Assembly: GCF_000471905.2 (NCBI RefSeq)
Contig: NW_006498608.1
Span: 5,527,024-5,591,023, forward strand
Length of the DNA stretch: 64,000 bases
Direction: 5' to 3'
Origin: Amborella trichopoda
Taxonomy: Eukaryota; Streptophyta; Magnoliopsida; Amborellales; Amborellaceae
Shown here: positions 1 to 12,960 of the stretch, in pieces
How positions within the stretch are numbered: the stretch's first letter is position 1
Layout of the letters: the number at the start of each line of letters is the position of its first letter
Notes under the pieces: model-generated
Databases searched by the model: none
What the model was told of the DNA's origin: nothing
Seen by the model: the letters and a program-made list of their open reading frames with translations, nothing else
Translations under genes and position numbers: made by a program

Positions 1-1304
1 ATATATATGAGGTCACAATCATTATTGACAACTAGATTAAGATGCGTTATTATTTGGGCACAAATCCAAAATAAAATTCTACAAATATTGTGATATTGTG
101 ACTTACCTTCATTGTTGGATATCATATCCAATTGTTAAAATTGCCTGTCACCTCTTTGTATTAAAAAAACAATAATATCATAGTATATAATCTCTTTAAG
201 AAACCCATTTAATGCAGTTAATAGTGATAAACACGAATTTTCTATGACACGAATTTGAAAGCGTAGTTAAAAGTGATAAACACGAATATTCTTTAAAAAA
301 CCCATTCAATATTTGAAAGCGTTCTTAAAAGTGATACACGAATTTTCAGAAACATTTATTCTTATCGGTTATAATTTGATGTAGAAAAACATTTTTTTTT
401 TTGGGAAGTTGATGTTGATAAACGTGAATTTTGAAAAAAATTATCTCCTTCACTTGAGCTACACAAATTTGAGAGTGTATGGTATGCGCCGGCAGGAGCA
501 TACTATAGAAATATCTCACAAGCAAAATTGTATTGGGATTTTTTTTTAATTCAAAAATTTGAGATCCACCTAAGTATTATTAAGAAATATAAAAATTAGA
601 TTTTGAGTTCTTGAGCATCTAGAACTTTCCCTTAAAAAATTGAAATATTCTTGTGCATTTTTAGGATGTCATTTTATTAGGCATGTTGAGAGTGGGAATT
701 CAATTTTTTCTATTTCTTTTTCCTTTTGTTTTTTAGATAGGTCTTGGATGCAAAGATAACATGCCCAAAAATTCCAATCCAAAAGATATTTCTAAGACGA
801 GTTTTACCCGAGGGATAGATAAGCAGTATACACCCCTAGGAATCCGAAGTCTTTTGGTTTTTTCTCCAATAAAACGGCCCTAGGGTAGTTTTGACATTTC
901 GGTCAAAGAAGGGCATAAATTTGGGGAAATGTTTTTTCCAAAATGAATGCGAAGCGGGAATTTTTGGCCCTCGATGTTGGCGCTAAAAACGCCTGATTGA
1001 TGCATTTGAGCGCACAAATGCCGCTCTCTTCTCTGACAATTCCCTAACTTTTATGCAGATTTTCTGATAAAAAAACGGTTTTATGGGTTTTCTAGGGTTT
1101 TGATATAGTCGATGCTCTCAGTTTTTTAACATTTATGCAAAAACTTCTATGCATATTGATTTGTTCATGCATTATTTCTAAATTTTTAGTTCCTGGTTTC
1201 CTTTTGGGTTTGCAGATTCTTGTGAGTTTTTTTGGTTGTTTAAGCGTTTTTTTTCGTAGTGTGGTAAGTTCTTGTGGTTTTCAGTGTTTGTTCCAGGGTT
1301 CTTT
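1..1304. other. Intergenic / upstream region of first gene
   Basis: No coding region is seen. Around 200-430 there is a degenerate direct repeat of roughly 60 bases, recognisable by the recurring words AGTGATAAACACGAAT and TTGAAAGCGT, in three to four diverged copies. The last 350 bases are T-rich with several GT/AG signals and are probably promoter and 5' untranslated sequence of the gene starting at 1305. Confidence 0.5.
954..986 (+). promoter_or_regulatory. Pair of E2F-like sites upstream of gene 1
   Basis: GCGGGAATTT (954-963) and TTGGCGCTAA (977-986) both match the plant E2F core (TTSSCGC on one strand or the other) and lie within 35 bases, about 320-350 bases before the proposed start codon. 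E2F sites are typical of S-phase or cell-cycle genes. Use of these sites is inference. Confidence 0.35.
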
Positions 1305-4300
1305 ATGCTGAGGATTCGCAGGAATCCGAGCTTTGGTAATGGTGAGTCAAACCTGTGCTGTTTATCTGTTTTTTGTACTTCTTGGTACTTTGAATATTTT
1401 GTGCATGTCTTTAGGGTTTATCTCTCTGTTTAATATTACACTTAATTCTCTGTTTAATATTACACTTAATTCTTAAATTAATGCTTGGATTTCTATTTAT
1501 TTTATTTTTCTTGAAAAGCTGGTCAGTTTTTTGTTTTTGGATCAAACTTCAAGTCTGTAGATTTCTTTTTTACTTGTTAGTTATTTATTGAGAAGTAGCT
1601 GGGGAAGTTTGGATTTTCTTATTGAAATAGCTGTCAGTACCTTCATTGAAATAACACTGCCATTTTTCTTGCTTGTTCTATTGACATTTTTGAGCCTGTC
1701 ACATGCAGTGGAAATGAATTTTAAGTTCCTCAAATGCTTCATTTCTAAATATTTGAATGTTGGTATGATAATATTGGGGGGATATTGAGCATATGGGGCA
1801 TATTCTTGTTGCTGATATTGTGGGGTAACGGGTAATACTATTAGTGAGTGTTGGATAACAAATACAATGGTCGGGACCCGATGGGGTCCCAAAACCGAGT
1901 CAGGTCTCCAGTCGGCCGAGTCCAGACAAAATGAAAAAAATATCGAAAACTGGCCAAACTCGGCTGTTGCCACCATTTATCTGGTTCCAGGCCAGGCAAG
2001 GTGCTGAGGCAAGTGACTTGCGCTAGTTTAAAATGCTTTTTGTGGAGATTGGTATAAAAAACAGAGAGCATTTTTCTCAAATAATGCACTAGCTACAGTT
2101 CATCAGTTTGCATTAAATGTCTTATAGAATTATACATGCATTATTCAGACATTTGCTTGATATGTTATGGTGGTGATGATTGCAACACTATGTCTGAGGT
2201 TCGAATCTTACTGTCGAACTACCCAAAAAATAAAAAAGATGTACAAAATCTTCCATAAAAATGCATTATAACTTTTCCAGACACTACAAGAATGTAGACA
2301 TGGTTGAATTCGTATCTTTATTGGTCGTATATTAACTTGGGTCATTGAAATTTAATTTCTGCCATGGATGTGTTATGATAACACAGTATTTTGCAGTTAA
2401 CATGCGATTCTGAATAAATTAGTGATTTTAGAATGTTTAATTTTTCCATGAGTAATATTATTTGCAAGAAGACTGTTTTGTGAAGATTTTCTTCTTTTAG
2501 CCAACTAATAAATTAATAATTACTTGTAATATTTTAGAGTCACAGAATGTAGTTCTGTGGTGTAAATTAATAGTAATCTCTCATGCCAGAAAGAAGATAC
2601 AATGCCTAAATGATAAAGTTTCTATTTTATGGAGTTCGTACTTTGAATTGACTTCTATACTACTTAAGTGTGATGATCTCAGTAGCAGTACTCTGGTTTT
2701 TCTTCGTTTTTTTGGTTTTCATGACTGGTTTATTTTCTTTTCCAGATTTAACTGTTTCCCTATTTGTTATATTCATGCTCCAAAATAGTTCTATCAAAGA
2801 ACTGATCATGGTTATTATACATGAGTAGTTTGTGTTTATTATACATGAGTAGTCACTGAAAGTTCTTGATGGTACTTTAATAATTTACAACTAAATACTG
2901 GATCAAGTGCATGCGTTTCTAGGGAACTCTATGATTGAAGAACAAAAATTCCTTCCCCTTCCTTGATTGCAAGTCTGGTTTCCTAGTTTCTAATTGCATC
3001 ATAATTTCCTACTGTGCTTATATTTAATGGTGTAATGAACAGGCTATTGGAACAGCTGGAATTGAGGATTCTGAAGCCCCACATTTTGATCATATGAGGT
3101 CTACAGACATGGATATTGCCCCTAAGAAAGGTGAATTTCCTGTGAAAAGAGAAGAGAAGAACCTCGGCATTCACTCACTTGAGACATCTTTGTTTAATGA
3201 GAATGATGAAAGAGTAATAAATTGGCCGGATGAACAAATTTTACCCATTTCAATGCAGCTCAACTTGCCCATTGTGGTTAGTGAGGAGATGCAAAGCATG
3301 AATATTGACTACACTCGGTTAGCTGATGTCCTTTCTGAAGTGAAAGTTGATGCATTAGAGGTTGAGCAAAGTAAAATGACTAAAGTTGGTGAAAATCTCA
3401 ATATAAATACCAAAATTTCTATAGGATGCCAATCTGAAAACAAATTTGAGATAACCAGTGATTGGGTTGAAGAATTTGGGATTGAGAAAGTTAATATGGG
3501 CGGCAGTGGCTCCATAGACATGCCTGACATGACATTTTTAACTGGAAAAGACTTCAATGAAGGTGCTAATATGGGTTTTGTACAAGATGTAGATGGGTCA
3601 TATGTGGAGATCAAAAGTTGTTTGCCTGAAAAATTATCTCATTCTGCAGGAAAAATGAAGAATCATGATGCTGAAATTGTTACAATTATGGAGGGGGAAG
3701 ATAGAGATCGACATTTTTGTTCTTCAACATTGAAAGAACATGACGAGAGGTTGGTGATAGCTGATGAAACCCGGAGTGCTAGCTCTATTGAGGAAGTGTC
3801 TTGGCCTTCCTCTGAAGGTCTTGTTGTAGGAAGCGTACTACCATCACAAATTGCACTAGTGGATGAATATCTTGACGGGTTAATTGACTTTGCAGAGGCA
3901 CAGTCTAAGTATTTTACGGGAGCAGAAGTTACTGAAGAGTCACTTGCTCCTGCCATGGAAAGCCCTAGCTTCATTGAAAAGAAGCAGAATGAAGATGAAG
4001 ATGTTTTCTATTCTGCTACATCAGTTCCTACCTTGTTTCTCTCACCTCCAAAATTTCAGAAGTCTGCCTCATTTAATTATTGCTCTTCATCTGTTGAGGC
4101 TGCTGACATGATATTTAGCTCTCCTCAAGGGCTTGATAGCCAGAGAATGATCATGGAAAGAACCAAAGAGCTTCTTGATTTTGATACTCAGGACCAAGCA
4201 ATGAATTTATCCTCTCTAGTGTACAAAACTGCCAACCAATTCAATGAGAACATTGATGTTGGTTCAGATGGTAAAATTGAAACCCATTATGTTAGCAAAT

Positions 4301-5142
4301 TGCAGATGGATTCTCCAATGAAAGCAGATTCTATGTGTAGAGTGTTGTTTAGAATTGAGAAATATGATACAAATGTAGAAGAATCAATATTTGATGAATT
4401 CAATGATGGGCATATTATATCAAAGTCAGAAGTAGATTACCTCACAGAGGATGACAAAGGCACTGACTCAGAAGAAAATCACTCCACTGAACTCAATAGT
4501 GAAAATTCTCAAGAAACTAAGGAAGAGGAACAACAAAATGGCCTGTATTCACCATCCAGTGATGCTACCTCTGAACATTATGGAAGTGGATCTCTTATAG
4601 ATCAAGATCATCAGCCTGTGGTCAAAAAGACTCTTGATTTTGATCCTTCACTAGGTGTGCCCGGAAGGTTTACTGCCCCATGCTTGGCAAAAGAGATAGA
4701 GGAAATCTCTTCTTTTGATGTCTCAGCTGTCTCAGAAGTGGTGGAGCCTAACCAAGAATTACCTTGTGCACCTACTTCTAAGGCCTCTGAAAATTCCTCC
4801 ACTAAAGCTACTCAAAGTCTCCCTAGTTTTGGAACCCCAGGTGCAAGTTACTTGGAGGATAAAGAAACAACAGCTGACACGCTAATTCCCTCTGACAAAA
4901 GCCACATGGAGGATAGAAAAGAAAGTGAGGAAACCATTCTTGAACAGAAGAAAGAGGTACATCCCATTAGCTCATCTATAAGTCATTATTCTTTCTTTAC
5001 AAAAATGCATAGCTTGACCATGGAATAATTTTTCCATTATCTGTTGCAGGTGCAGCCTAGTTCAGTTTCTGGAGATTCTTCTGTTGGCTGCTGGGGCATA
5101 TGGAATTTCCTTTGGGAGTTTCTCCATGGAAATAGAAGATAA
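1305..5142 (+). CDS. Unrecognised acidic plant protein, ~676 aa, 3 exons
   Basis: Exons proposed: 1305-1341, 3056-4956, 5050-5142 (2031 bases, 677 codons with stop). Exon 1 encodes MLRIRRNPSFGN and ends in phase 1 at GTGAGT. The acceptor at 3055 restores the frame; the earlier AG at 3042 would not, so if that one is used translation would have to begin at the ATG at 3094. The large exon encodes a hydrophilic, acidic, Ser/Glu-rich protein without membrane segments or a catalytic motif that I can name; it holds short hydrophobic-aromatic patches such as SVPTLFLSPPKF and a KKTLDFDPSLG stretch. The last exon gives a tryptophan-rich tail (CWGIWNFLWEFLHGNRR). Reading through the last intron instead gives a different tail ending at 5028. 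No family is recognised; the low-complexity acidic body suggests a scaffold or nuclear protein, but this is a guess. Confidence 0.7.
1815..2015. repeat. GC-richer repeat fragment in intron 1 of gene 1
   Basis: A compositionally distinct block contains CGGGACCCGATGGGGTCCC and repeated CGAGTC words inside an AT-rich intron. It resembles the GGGTC-rich fragments at 13.1, 48.4 and 52.8 kb. It is probably a decayed non-autonomous DNA element; ends were not found. Confidence 0.35.
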
Positions 5143-5187
5143 GATATCCCACTTTTCATAAGTTTTAGCATATGTTTTGTCATCAAC

Positions 5188-5288
5188 AAATTTGCATCGG
5201 TTTCTTTGCAAGTCAGAAACTCATGTCTTTGGCCAAATTTGCATAGGTTTCTTTGCAAGTCAGAAAACTCATATGTCTTTGGCCCTTC
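5188..5288 (+). repeat. Tandem duplication in 3' UTR of gene 1
   Basis: A unit of about 50 bases, recognisable by TTTGCATCGGTTTCTTTGCA then AAACTCATGTCTTTGGCC, occurs twice in a row with a few differences, 50-150 bases beyond the stop codon. It is likely within the transcript. Confidence 0.7.
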
Positions 5289-6200
5289 AGTGGACAAAAT
5301 CCGACTATATAAAAACAGGTTATGAACAATCTTTCTCAATTCGAATGCTGTGACCCTTCGGGAACCTCACTTCAGGATCACTTGATAATCCAAGCAGTAT
5401 GGGATAGAACTTCTGGTGGAGCAAAATAAGGATCGGATTAATCTTTTGTCAACCAACATTTGTTTCGATGGTTAAATACTATATTGTCTTTGTTTTGAAC
5501 CCTTCATTGAACCGTATCTTGGTAAATGTTGACAAACACAAATAGTTATGATAGTCATCCTTAAGAGTTGTTAAGTTTTTGCTTATAATTGATCTCATAT
5601 TTGGTGACGTCGCCTTTGGTTGTGTATGCATCTTGTCTATTGACTTTATATGTTTCATCATATGTTTATTTTCTTTTTTTGGATTACACCATTGTTATAA
5701 CTAAATCTGCATGAAAATAGACCCAGTTTTCTTTTTCCTTGTCCTCAGCGATGGAATATTCAGGGTGTTGTTCACCATCATCCATTGAACACTATATGAG
5801 GCTTCAGAAAATGGGGCAATAATGTGGTTGGGCATGTTGTAGGATGTTCTTGGGGCAAAGTGATCCTGACGTCAAAAGCCTAGTTCTGTAACACCCTCTA
5901 ATTAGGGTCATCAGTCATTATTAAAAAAAAAGGAAGAACAAAGAAAAACTACAGAGCACATCAATACACTTAAAAAATCCAGTCAGTGTATTCGACATCA
6001 GATTATTTTAGAGGTACCACCTTGGAAATTGCCCTACATGGAAAAGTTAAAAGTGACACAGCTGGAATCCAGGAAGACTGAATTTGGATCTAGAGGGAAA
6101 ATTTAGCCGCATGAATCGGTGGCTATGTTATATTAAGCAACAATCAATGTATTTCTATGTGATGAGGAGCTCAACTGTGATTTTATTGCGCACTCCATCT
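5289..6200. other. Intergenic, no feature seen
   Basis: AT-rich sequence following gene 1. No coding exon or clear repeat was found. The beginning may be the remaining 3' untranslated region. Confidence 0.4.
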
Positions 6201-6210
6201 CAGTAGTTAA

Positions 6211-6721
6211 GGGCAAGCTTTCTATGCTTCCCCTACAGCATAAAGCTTATATACTTCCCCTTATCCAACCCTCCATTATGAATGGAGGGCTAAGATTGCC
6301 CCAATCACAATGTCACGTCTCTACATTATTTTATTTTTAAATTTTTTCTATAAACTATTTTGACACCAAATTTTGGACACCCAATCCTCTATTAAACTTG
6401 CAGTAGTGAAAAATATTAAAAAAATATTTTCAATAAAATAAAATGACCAAAATACCGTGAAAATTTCAAGAGGTATTTTGGTCATTATGTTTTATCGAAA
6501 AAATATTTTTAATATTTTTTATAGGTGCTCCCCAATGAGAAGATGGCATGTACCAAATTTCATATTCATACAATTTGTATAAAAAAAACTAAAAATAAAA
6601 TACTTTGAGATGTCGGATCTAAGATCAAACGGTGAGTGGCTCTCTTGATCAAAATTGGACGGTTGGATGGTAGGGGAAGCATAGATCTTCTATGCTATAG
6701 GGGAAGTATAAAAACCTTTCC
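6211..6721. mobile_element. MITE with long terminal inverted repeats
   Basis: The first about 70 bases (GGGCAAGCTTTCTATGCTTC onward) match the reverse complement of the last about 70 (ending ATAAAAACCTTTCC), both containing CTTCCCCTA...GCATA words and a CCATCCAACC-like inner block. The element is flanked by CAGTAGTTAA at 6201-6210 and CAGTAGTTGA at 6722-6731, a 9-of-10 match fitting a target-site duplication of 8-10 bases (Mutator-like or hAT range). No protein is encoded. A palindromic core (6445-6456 GACCAAAATACC with 6472-6483 GGTATTTTGGTC) recurs in the MITEs at 39 and 40 kb. Confidence 0.85.
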
Positions 6722-6731
6722 CAGTAGTTGA

Positions 6732-8930
6732 AGGAAAAGCGTGTCGCATCTGACGTGCAAAAAATCTGATGACATTTCAAACAATGCAAGGCACCAGGCT
6801 GGTTGAATTTTGATTCCTCCAACCTTATGTAACAATCTAAAAACCATCTTCTTTCTATAATTGGTAACTTCACAAGCGGACATGACTAAGACAAGTTGAC
6901 TGACTCAACTCACACTGTATTTTGAACCACCAATTTCGTTATATATGGCGCATTTTGACATAGAAATTTGTCCCATATGTGTAACTAACTGATCTCATAA
7001 CTCCAAATGGAAATGTTAGTTCACAACCACAAAAAAAATTACTAATTGGCAGAACCTAAAGTTCGTGTACTTTGCTGTCTATAAGAGCTTTAGACTCGGG
7101 CAGTCCAAGTTCAATGGCAATGCTAAACAAACACCATGAATTGATCAAACTAAACCTACAAAACAACACAAACTATGAACCATGTATGACTTGATGGACT
7201 TATCAGATTCTTATATATTGTACATGATTGTAAGGGGTAGGAATACGTCATTGTAATTTCCTGTATTCTTTGATGCCCTTTTTTATCTTTTGTGTGTCAC
7301 TCGGGAGCTCTTATTGTGCATCAATGACTTGAGTATCTCCAAATGGTTTCGTGTTGCCATAATTTGCTTAATGATAATCACTTAAGTCTTTCAAACCCCC
7401 AGAAAACAGAAATTACACAATATTTAGATTCTTTCAGCACAATTCACAATGGAATTATATGTGCAAATGTATGTTAAGCGCATGTGCCACAACGTAACTT
7501 ACATGCAAGGTGACATGGTGTGGTGATCCAACTTAAAGGTCTCTGTCAATGAATGAAGACCATGGGGTATGCTCTGAAGTTGGTCTGTGCTAGTAGGAAT
7601 TGTCAAAGGTAAGGGAGCTACATTGGTTGCGACAATTTTTTTCTCTTACGCATGAAAGGAATAGAGAGTTTTAAGTTCATTAAGCTATTCAAGTCACGGA
7701 ATATTCAACTTCCAATGATCAACTTCACTTATGACATTGTGTCTCGGCAATTAGAACTGGGCATTTTTTCTTATGAGATTGTCAAGCAAATCATGCATGT
7801 TCCAGCTTTGAATTTTTTTCCATTAATAAAACAATCTTCTGTTTTCCTTTTGGGGAGTTGAATCAGTCTATTCACTAGCCCAAGAAAAAAGGAAAAACAG
7901 AGCACTATATTCTCGTATCTTAGTCAGTGTTCTTGTTGAACTATGAAGTGTCATTATTTCTCAATTACTTATATTGTCCATATTTGTCTACAGTCTTGTC
8001 TCAAGTCTCCCTGAATTGATGGGGAAGCCATGGTGAGACATATGGAAGTTATGTACTCATTCATCATGGAGTATACATAAGGGTGTTTTCGAATATTTAT
8101 GACTTGTTTGCGTTTGGGTCTTTGCAATGTAACAAAGTAGAACTTTTATGCTATCAGATACCCAGGAATATGGAAGTATGCCCTTACCAAAGAAAAGACA
8201 GGTCTTCTAGTGTTTGTAATTCTGATTTTTCTGAATATGGAGATCGAGTTAGGTAAGCATCATCATGGTTAGGGAGAATGAATAAACAAAAGTGTATTTT
8301 GTCATATCGAAGTGTTTATGGTCCAGGTAATCAGTTTTCTAAGCACAATTTGGATGTGACTATTAGAGAATCCCCATTTCGAGTCTTGTGCAGTTTATTT
8401 GATTGCTAGAATGTATCCACTTGGACTCGGGCAAGTTGTTGGGGTTCGCCCTATGAGCGAGGCTGAGTTCCTCGGCAACACGCCCCACCCTTATAAATGT
8501 AGTGAAAATTATAAAAAAGTAGGCAAAAAAATGTAGAAAATAGGAAACAACACTTTATTTGTTAGATATAAGTTTTTAGATGATTTTCGTAGTTTTTAAG
8601 ATGATTTGAGATGTCTTAGTTTTCCCGTTTTTTAAATTTTTTCTAAAATATTCAAAATCTAAATCCAAATCTAAATTTTCTATAATCCATATATTTATAG
8701 ATATTTTTCCATATTTTTAGTCTTCTAATGTTGTCTGTTACCTCTTTTATTTTTTCTTATTTTTCATTATTTTTAGAAATTTTACCGTTTTTATATTTTT
8801 TTGACCTTTTTTTGGTCGTATGTGAATCGTCAAATCTCAAGAATTGTTGGAGGGTACTTTATCTATTTTTGTGAATGTGAAGGGCATTTTGGCCATTAGT
8901 TAAAAAGGTTGGGAACACAAAAACACTAGC
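6732..8930. other. Intergenic, no gene seen
   Basis: AT-rich sequence without splice-linked coding exons. The longest open stretch (7652-7861) is short, has no recognisable domain and ordinary intergenic composition. Confidence 0.4.
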
Positions 8931-9267
8931 AAAGTAGCAAAGTACACTACAGTGTAATGGACCACTACTACTAGATCTTCACCCTTGATTGAAATGATCT
9001 ATGGTGAGATTTTAATGGACTATAATTGTCATTTCAAAACAAGCAAAGGACATGTTTGAAACTCTGAAAATGTTCAGCTACCCCAAACGAATCGTCCAAG
9101 CCTATTCACGAGCTTGAAATAATTTCGCTACACGTGTCTAACCTCAATTGGTCCTTCTACCTCTCCCTTCGTGTGGCTTCTCTTTTTAAAGACTGAAACC
9201 CTAAGGCAAAGCTCCATGTCTTCTCGTCTCTCTATTTGAGCTTAGCAGCTATTATTTTTGCAAAGGT
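8930..9267 (+). promoter_or_regulatory. Promoter-like segment with telo-box and possible noncoding first exon
   Basis: In order are seen a G-box-like ACACGTGTC near 9131, a pyrimidine-rich stretch with CTTTTTAAAG at about 9181, and the telo-box-like GAAACCCTAAGG near 9195. A leader ending at GCAAAG|GTTTGG near 9264 follows, then a very T-rich intron-like run. This arrangement is typical of housekeeping or translation-related plant genes, but no coding exon follows. It may drive a noncoding transcript or be a captured or relict promoter. Confidence 0.3.
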
Positions 9268-11580
9268 TTGGTTTTTATCTGCTTTTCTATTTTTTAAACG
9301 CAACTCCTCTTTTTATTTTATGTTTTCTTTTTATGGATATTTTATTTTCTATTGCATTTCACAAAATTTTACTTGGTTTTGATGTGCATATACTTGATGG
9401 ATTTTGTCATAGTTTTTTCTTCTTCTTTTTTTCCCTCATATTTTTTTTGTTGCAATAAGATGAAGACAATAAATTTATTGTATGTTGGTTTCTTTTTTAT
9501 TTTGTCATTAGAATTGGACTAGCGCTATGTAATCAATTGTGTTAATTTTTATTTTTCGTTTCATGAAAATGGGATTAGCAATGCTTATTCAATTATTTGT
9601 TGGCTTTTTTTTTCCTTTTATTTTGTTTCTCTAATTGGGGTAAAGAAAACATACTTAAGTACATATTGGGTTTTTTTTTATTTTTGTTTATATTTTGTTT
9701 CATTAGAATGAGATGAAGAAATTGTAAATGGATGGCTCCATCTTTGAGTCTACAGTGGTGAGCTAATCAATGGCATTCTATCTGCCGCTTGGAGCCTAAA
9801 GAAAATCCTAGCCAGTCTGAAGATTGCTTGAAATCCTCTTTTTTTTATTTTGGGCCACAATAGCTGGCAACATTTGTCATAATTTTATTAAGAAATTATC
9901 CCATATTTCACCTCTTAACATAAGTTTTTAACTATTATCCTAATTTTTATTAATAACTTATCCCAATTTTTCACTGCTTGAAGCCCATGTTTAACCCATT
10001 TATTTATTTTGGATTAGCACACATGTATGCCATAATTTTACCTGAAACGCCTTTTGTAACTCATTCTGTGACTCATGGATGAACATAGCATAACCCATAT
10101 TCCCTTTTTCTTTTTTTATTCTATTATCCCTTTTGTATCAAAATGCTTGATTTTTATTTTTTAAACAGATTTATTCCAGTAATATCATTTTCATATTTTT
10201 TTTAACCCCATAATATTATTTGGATAGTTAATTTTCTTCATAGAGAATATCTTTTACATGAGTTTTTTTTTTTTTTGGCTTTGTTTTGTTTGTTTTTAGC
10301 TTTAGGCAAATTGAGGTAATCTTTTGTGCTCTTCTTTAAGATATTATGTGCTTTTCATGGCCCTATTTCAGACACGGGGGTTTTGTAATTTTTTTACATG
10401 CCACCCTTTGCATAGTGCCAATATCAATTTGTTGTATGGTTTTGCTGATACACGATTGTAAGGAGTGGGCCTTAATCAACATTCCTTGCAAATTAAACTC
10501 AGCTACAATCTAATCTTGGCTTTTTATTTTTGAAAAAGTTGTTTGTTTGTGCATTTGCCTGTCTTTCTTTTTTTATGCTTTAATCCTCCTTATAAGAATT
10601 CAAATAGTTTTTTGTGATTAGGGATTGAATTCTTATGGAATATCTTAGGGATTAGAGATTAAATTTCTTATGAAATATCTTGGGGTCAGATATTCTAGGG
10701 TGGTAATTTTTATGGAATTATTTCACAATGGCTGGTTCTTTCCCATTATTTTGATGAATTTTACTTAAATGTTGCTTTTCCCTATGGTATTGGGCGCAGT
10801 TGAATTCCTTGTTTGGTCCATTTTTTAGGATTCCTTGTTTAGTCCATTTTTAAGGGCATGTTTCGAGGACACCTCAAATTATGTTTTGGGGGCATGATTA
10901 TAAAGATGAATTGGTGTGTATAAGGTTAAAACCTAGAAATTTAATATATATATAGGCTTGTGCGTAGTAGTTCATTCGTAAAAGGGTATGGCTTGTATGA
11001 GATGACAACTTGACGTGCAGAAGTAAAGTTGCAAACTATTAAATTTACATCATTTAAATAAAATAAACTTTTGTTTTACTTCTAAAGTGAGATTCGAACC
11101 TTGTATAAACTTTATCTTTTGCCGTGAGAAATATGCCCCGTCGATTTGGAATGCTTCCATATGGAAGAATCCAGCGAGTTTGAGTGCCAAGCAGTTCACA
11201 TTAGCAACGCAATGTCTTAAGTTCGATTACTACAGCAAATTTACCTGAAAAAGAGAATATAACCAACTTTATTTTTAAAAAAGTTGAATTTTTTTTTTTA
11301 AAAAAAGTTGCTTATGCATCCTTATTTGCTGGCCAAAAGTTGCCACATACTTCGGCTGGGGTCACAATTTGTTAAAGATGGTCTGGGTCTCAATCAGGGA
11401 AATTTTATTTATTTTTTCTGTTCCCTTCTTGGGTTCTTTACGTTGAAAAGGCAACAATGCATATAGAAGGTGAAGAAAAATTGGAAGGACAATAATGGAT
11501 ACTATGTTAGAAAAAAGGTTCCATGGGAGAAAAAGAAAAGGTCAATGGATATTTTTAACTTTAGAAGCAAATATCTCCTT
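9268..11580. other. T-rich intergenic sequence
   Basis: Long T-rich runs up to about 9710 contain a loosely repeated phrase (ATTTTGTTTCATTAGAATG). A short less T-rich island at 9720-9830 could be an exon of a noncoding transcript. Beyond this no coding region, tRNA or structured RNA could be supported. Confidence 0.3.
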
Positions 11581-11589
11581 ATTCATTAT

Positions 11590-11870
11590 GTCTGCCGTTT
11601 CAAGTAAAATCATCTCTCTCTCTCTCCCTCGTAATAATGTGTGCTCTTTTAAGTAACATCTCTCTCTCTCTTCAAGCCCTTTTAACGACTCTCTCTCTCC
11701 TTGAAGCCCTTTTAACGGCTCTCTCTCTCTTAAGCCCCTTTAACCCACTCTTTCATCGTCCCTCTCTCGTTTCCATCATATTTTAATCAACAAGTTGCAT
11801 GACTCGATCATCCTCCCTCTCTCGTTTCCATCGTATTTTAATTAACAATTTGCAACACTTTTACTTTTAA
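11590..11870. repeat. CT-rich low-complexity and short tandem duplications
   Basis: Runs of TCTCTCTC alternate with AAGCCCTTTTAACG (three variants), followed by a duplicated CCCTCTCTCGTTTCCATC-type segment (about 11762 and 11816). Slippage-type repeat growth; no coding content. Confidence 0.6.
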
Positions 11871-11939
11871 CGTTAAAAAAGATTGTATACGACTAGACTA
11901 TTTATACAAAAAGATCACAATTATTTATAACTATTCGAT

Positions 11940-12115
11940 GTGAAATTTAATAGCTTAGATGTGTCATAAAGTTTGTGAAAATTTCTTTTGAACTTTGAGC
12001 TCAATTAATGCAATAAATATATGCAGCCATTCAATTTCATGTTTAATGGTCAAGATTAATTGTTATCACTTTGTATTAAAGATAAATGATCTCATTGTAT
12101 ATTTTTCCATATTTG
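11940..12115. repeat. Dispersed repeat, copy also at 49.6 kb
   Basis: Shares an ordered series of words with 49635-49790: TAGCTTAG, AAAGTTTG, TTTTGAACTTT, AATAAAT.TGCAGC, GTCAAGATTAATTGT, and GATCTCATTGTAT / GGTCTCATTGTAT. Family unknown, no protein. Confidence 0.6.
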
Positions 12116-12559
12116 TAAAAAGGAAAAAATATTATAACCTATTACTACGGAAGCTTGTTGATTGGGGGATTGAATGCCTTCAAACACATAAAATTAAGTG
12201 TGCAGTTTGTATATAGATGAGGCTCTAAACAATCAAATAAAACGCACCTTCAAATAGTATCCGAAAATGTGGTTTCACTATTGGAATTTTTTGTAATAGC
12301 TTTATGATATATGTTTACCTTTAATTATAAAATTTAAAGTTTTAAAAATAATGTAGATCGAGTATATCTATGAAAACTTGAAAATCTTGAAAATTGACAG
12401 TCAAAAAATGCGTTACAAGATGTATTGTTTACAAAACTGGAAATCTACTTTTTTCTCACGTCTGTGCATCCGATGCCTTGGTATGTTTGATGATATTTGT
12501 ACATCAAAACAACCTCTTCTAGATCTAATTTGATTATTTAGAGCTTTAGCTCTATATAA

Positions 12560-12960
12560 TTTTTCTCCTTAACTTAAAAGATCAAGTAAAGCTTAAGTTT
12601 TATGTAAACAAGGCGAAGCCTCACGTGGAGTCCTCGTTTTGTAAGGCCTAAGTTTTATGAAAACAAAGTAAAGCCTCACCTTGAGTCGTATGGAAAGTGA
12701 GTTGGGCTTTAGAAATCCTCATGAAAGCTCTAAAATCAATTTCTAATACGACTATAAATTTTGAAGCTAAAAAAATGGCATAGATCTTGCAAATCTATGA
12801 ATATTTATTTTTAGGGTAAAATGGATAGTCTAGAAAATGTATTAAACTGAATACTATTTTTAGGGTAAAATGGATGGTCTACATAATGTATTACAATATA
12901 TACTACTTTTAGGGTTTGAAATTTTGTTTTTGTTTTCACAATTATAATGATTAGGGATGA
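12560..12960. repeat. Dispersed repeat related to 37.2-37.5 kb
   Basis: Contains two internal copies of a segment with AAGTTTTATG.AAACAA then AAGCCTCAC, and two copies of TATTTTTAGGGTAAAATGGAT. The same order (GTGAAAACAAAGTA, CCTCACCT, GCTCTAAA.TCAATT, TTTATTTTTAGGGT, TGTTACAATATATA) occurs at 37240-37450. Probably MITE-derived. Confidence 0.5.

Noticed and set aside
2150-2240. tRNA or SINE B-box (GAGGTTCGAATCTTAC)
   Set aside because: No cloverleaf could be drawn and the A-box is poor; a weakly similar stretch at 11170-11250 hints at a SINE relic, but both are too diverged to call.
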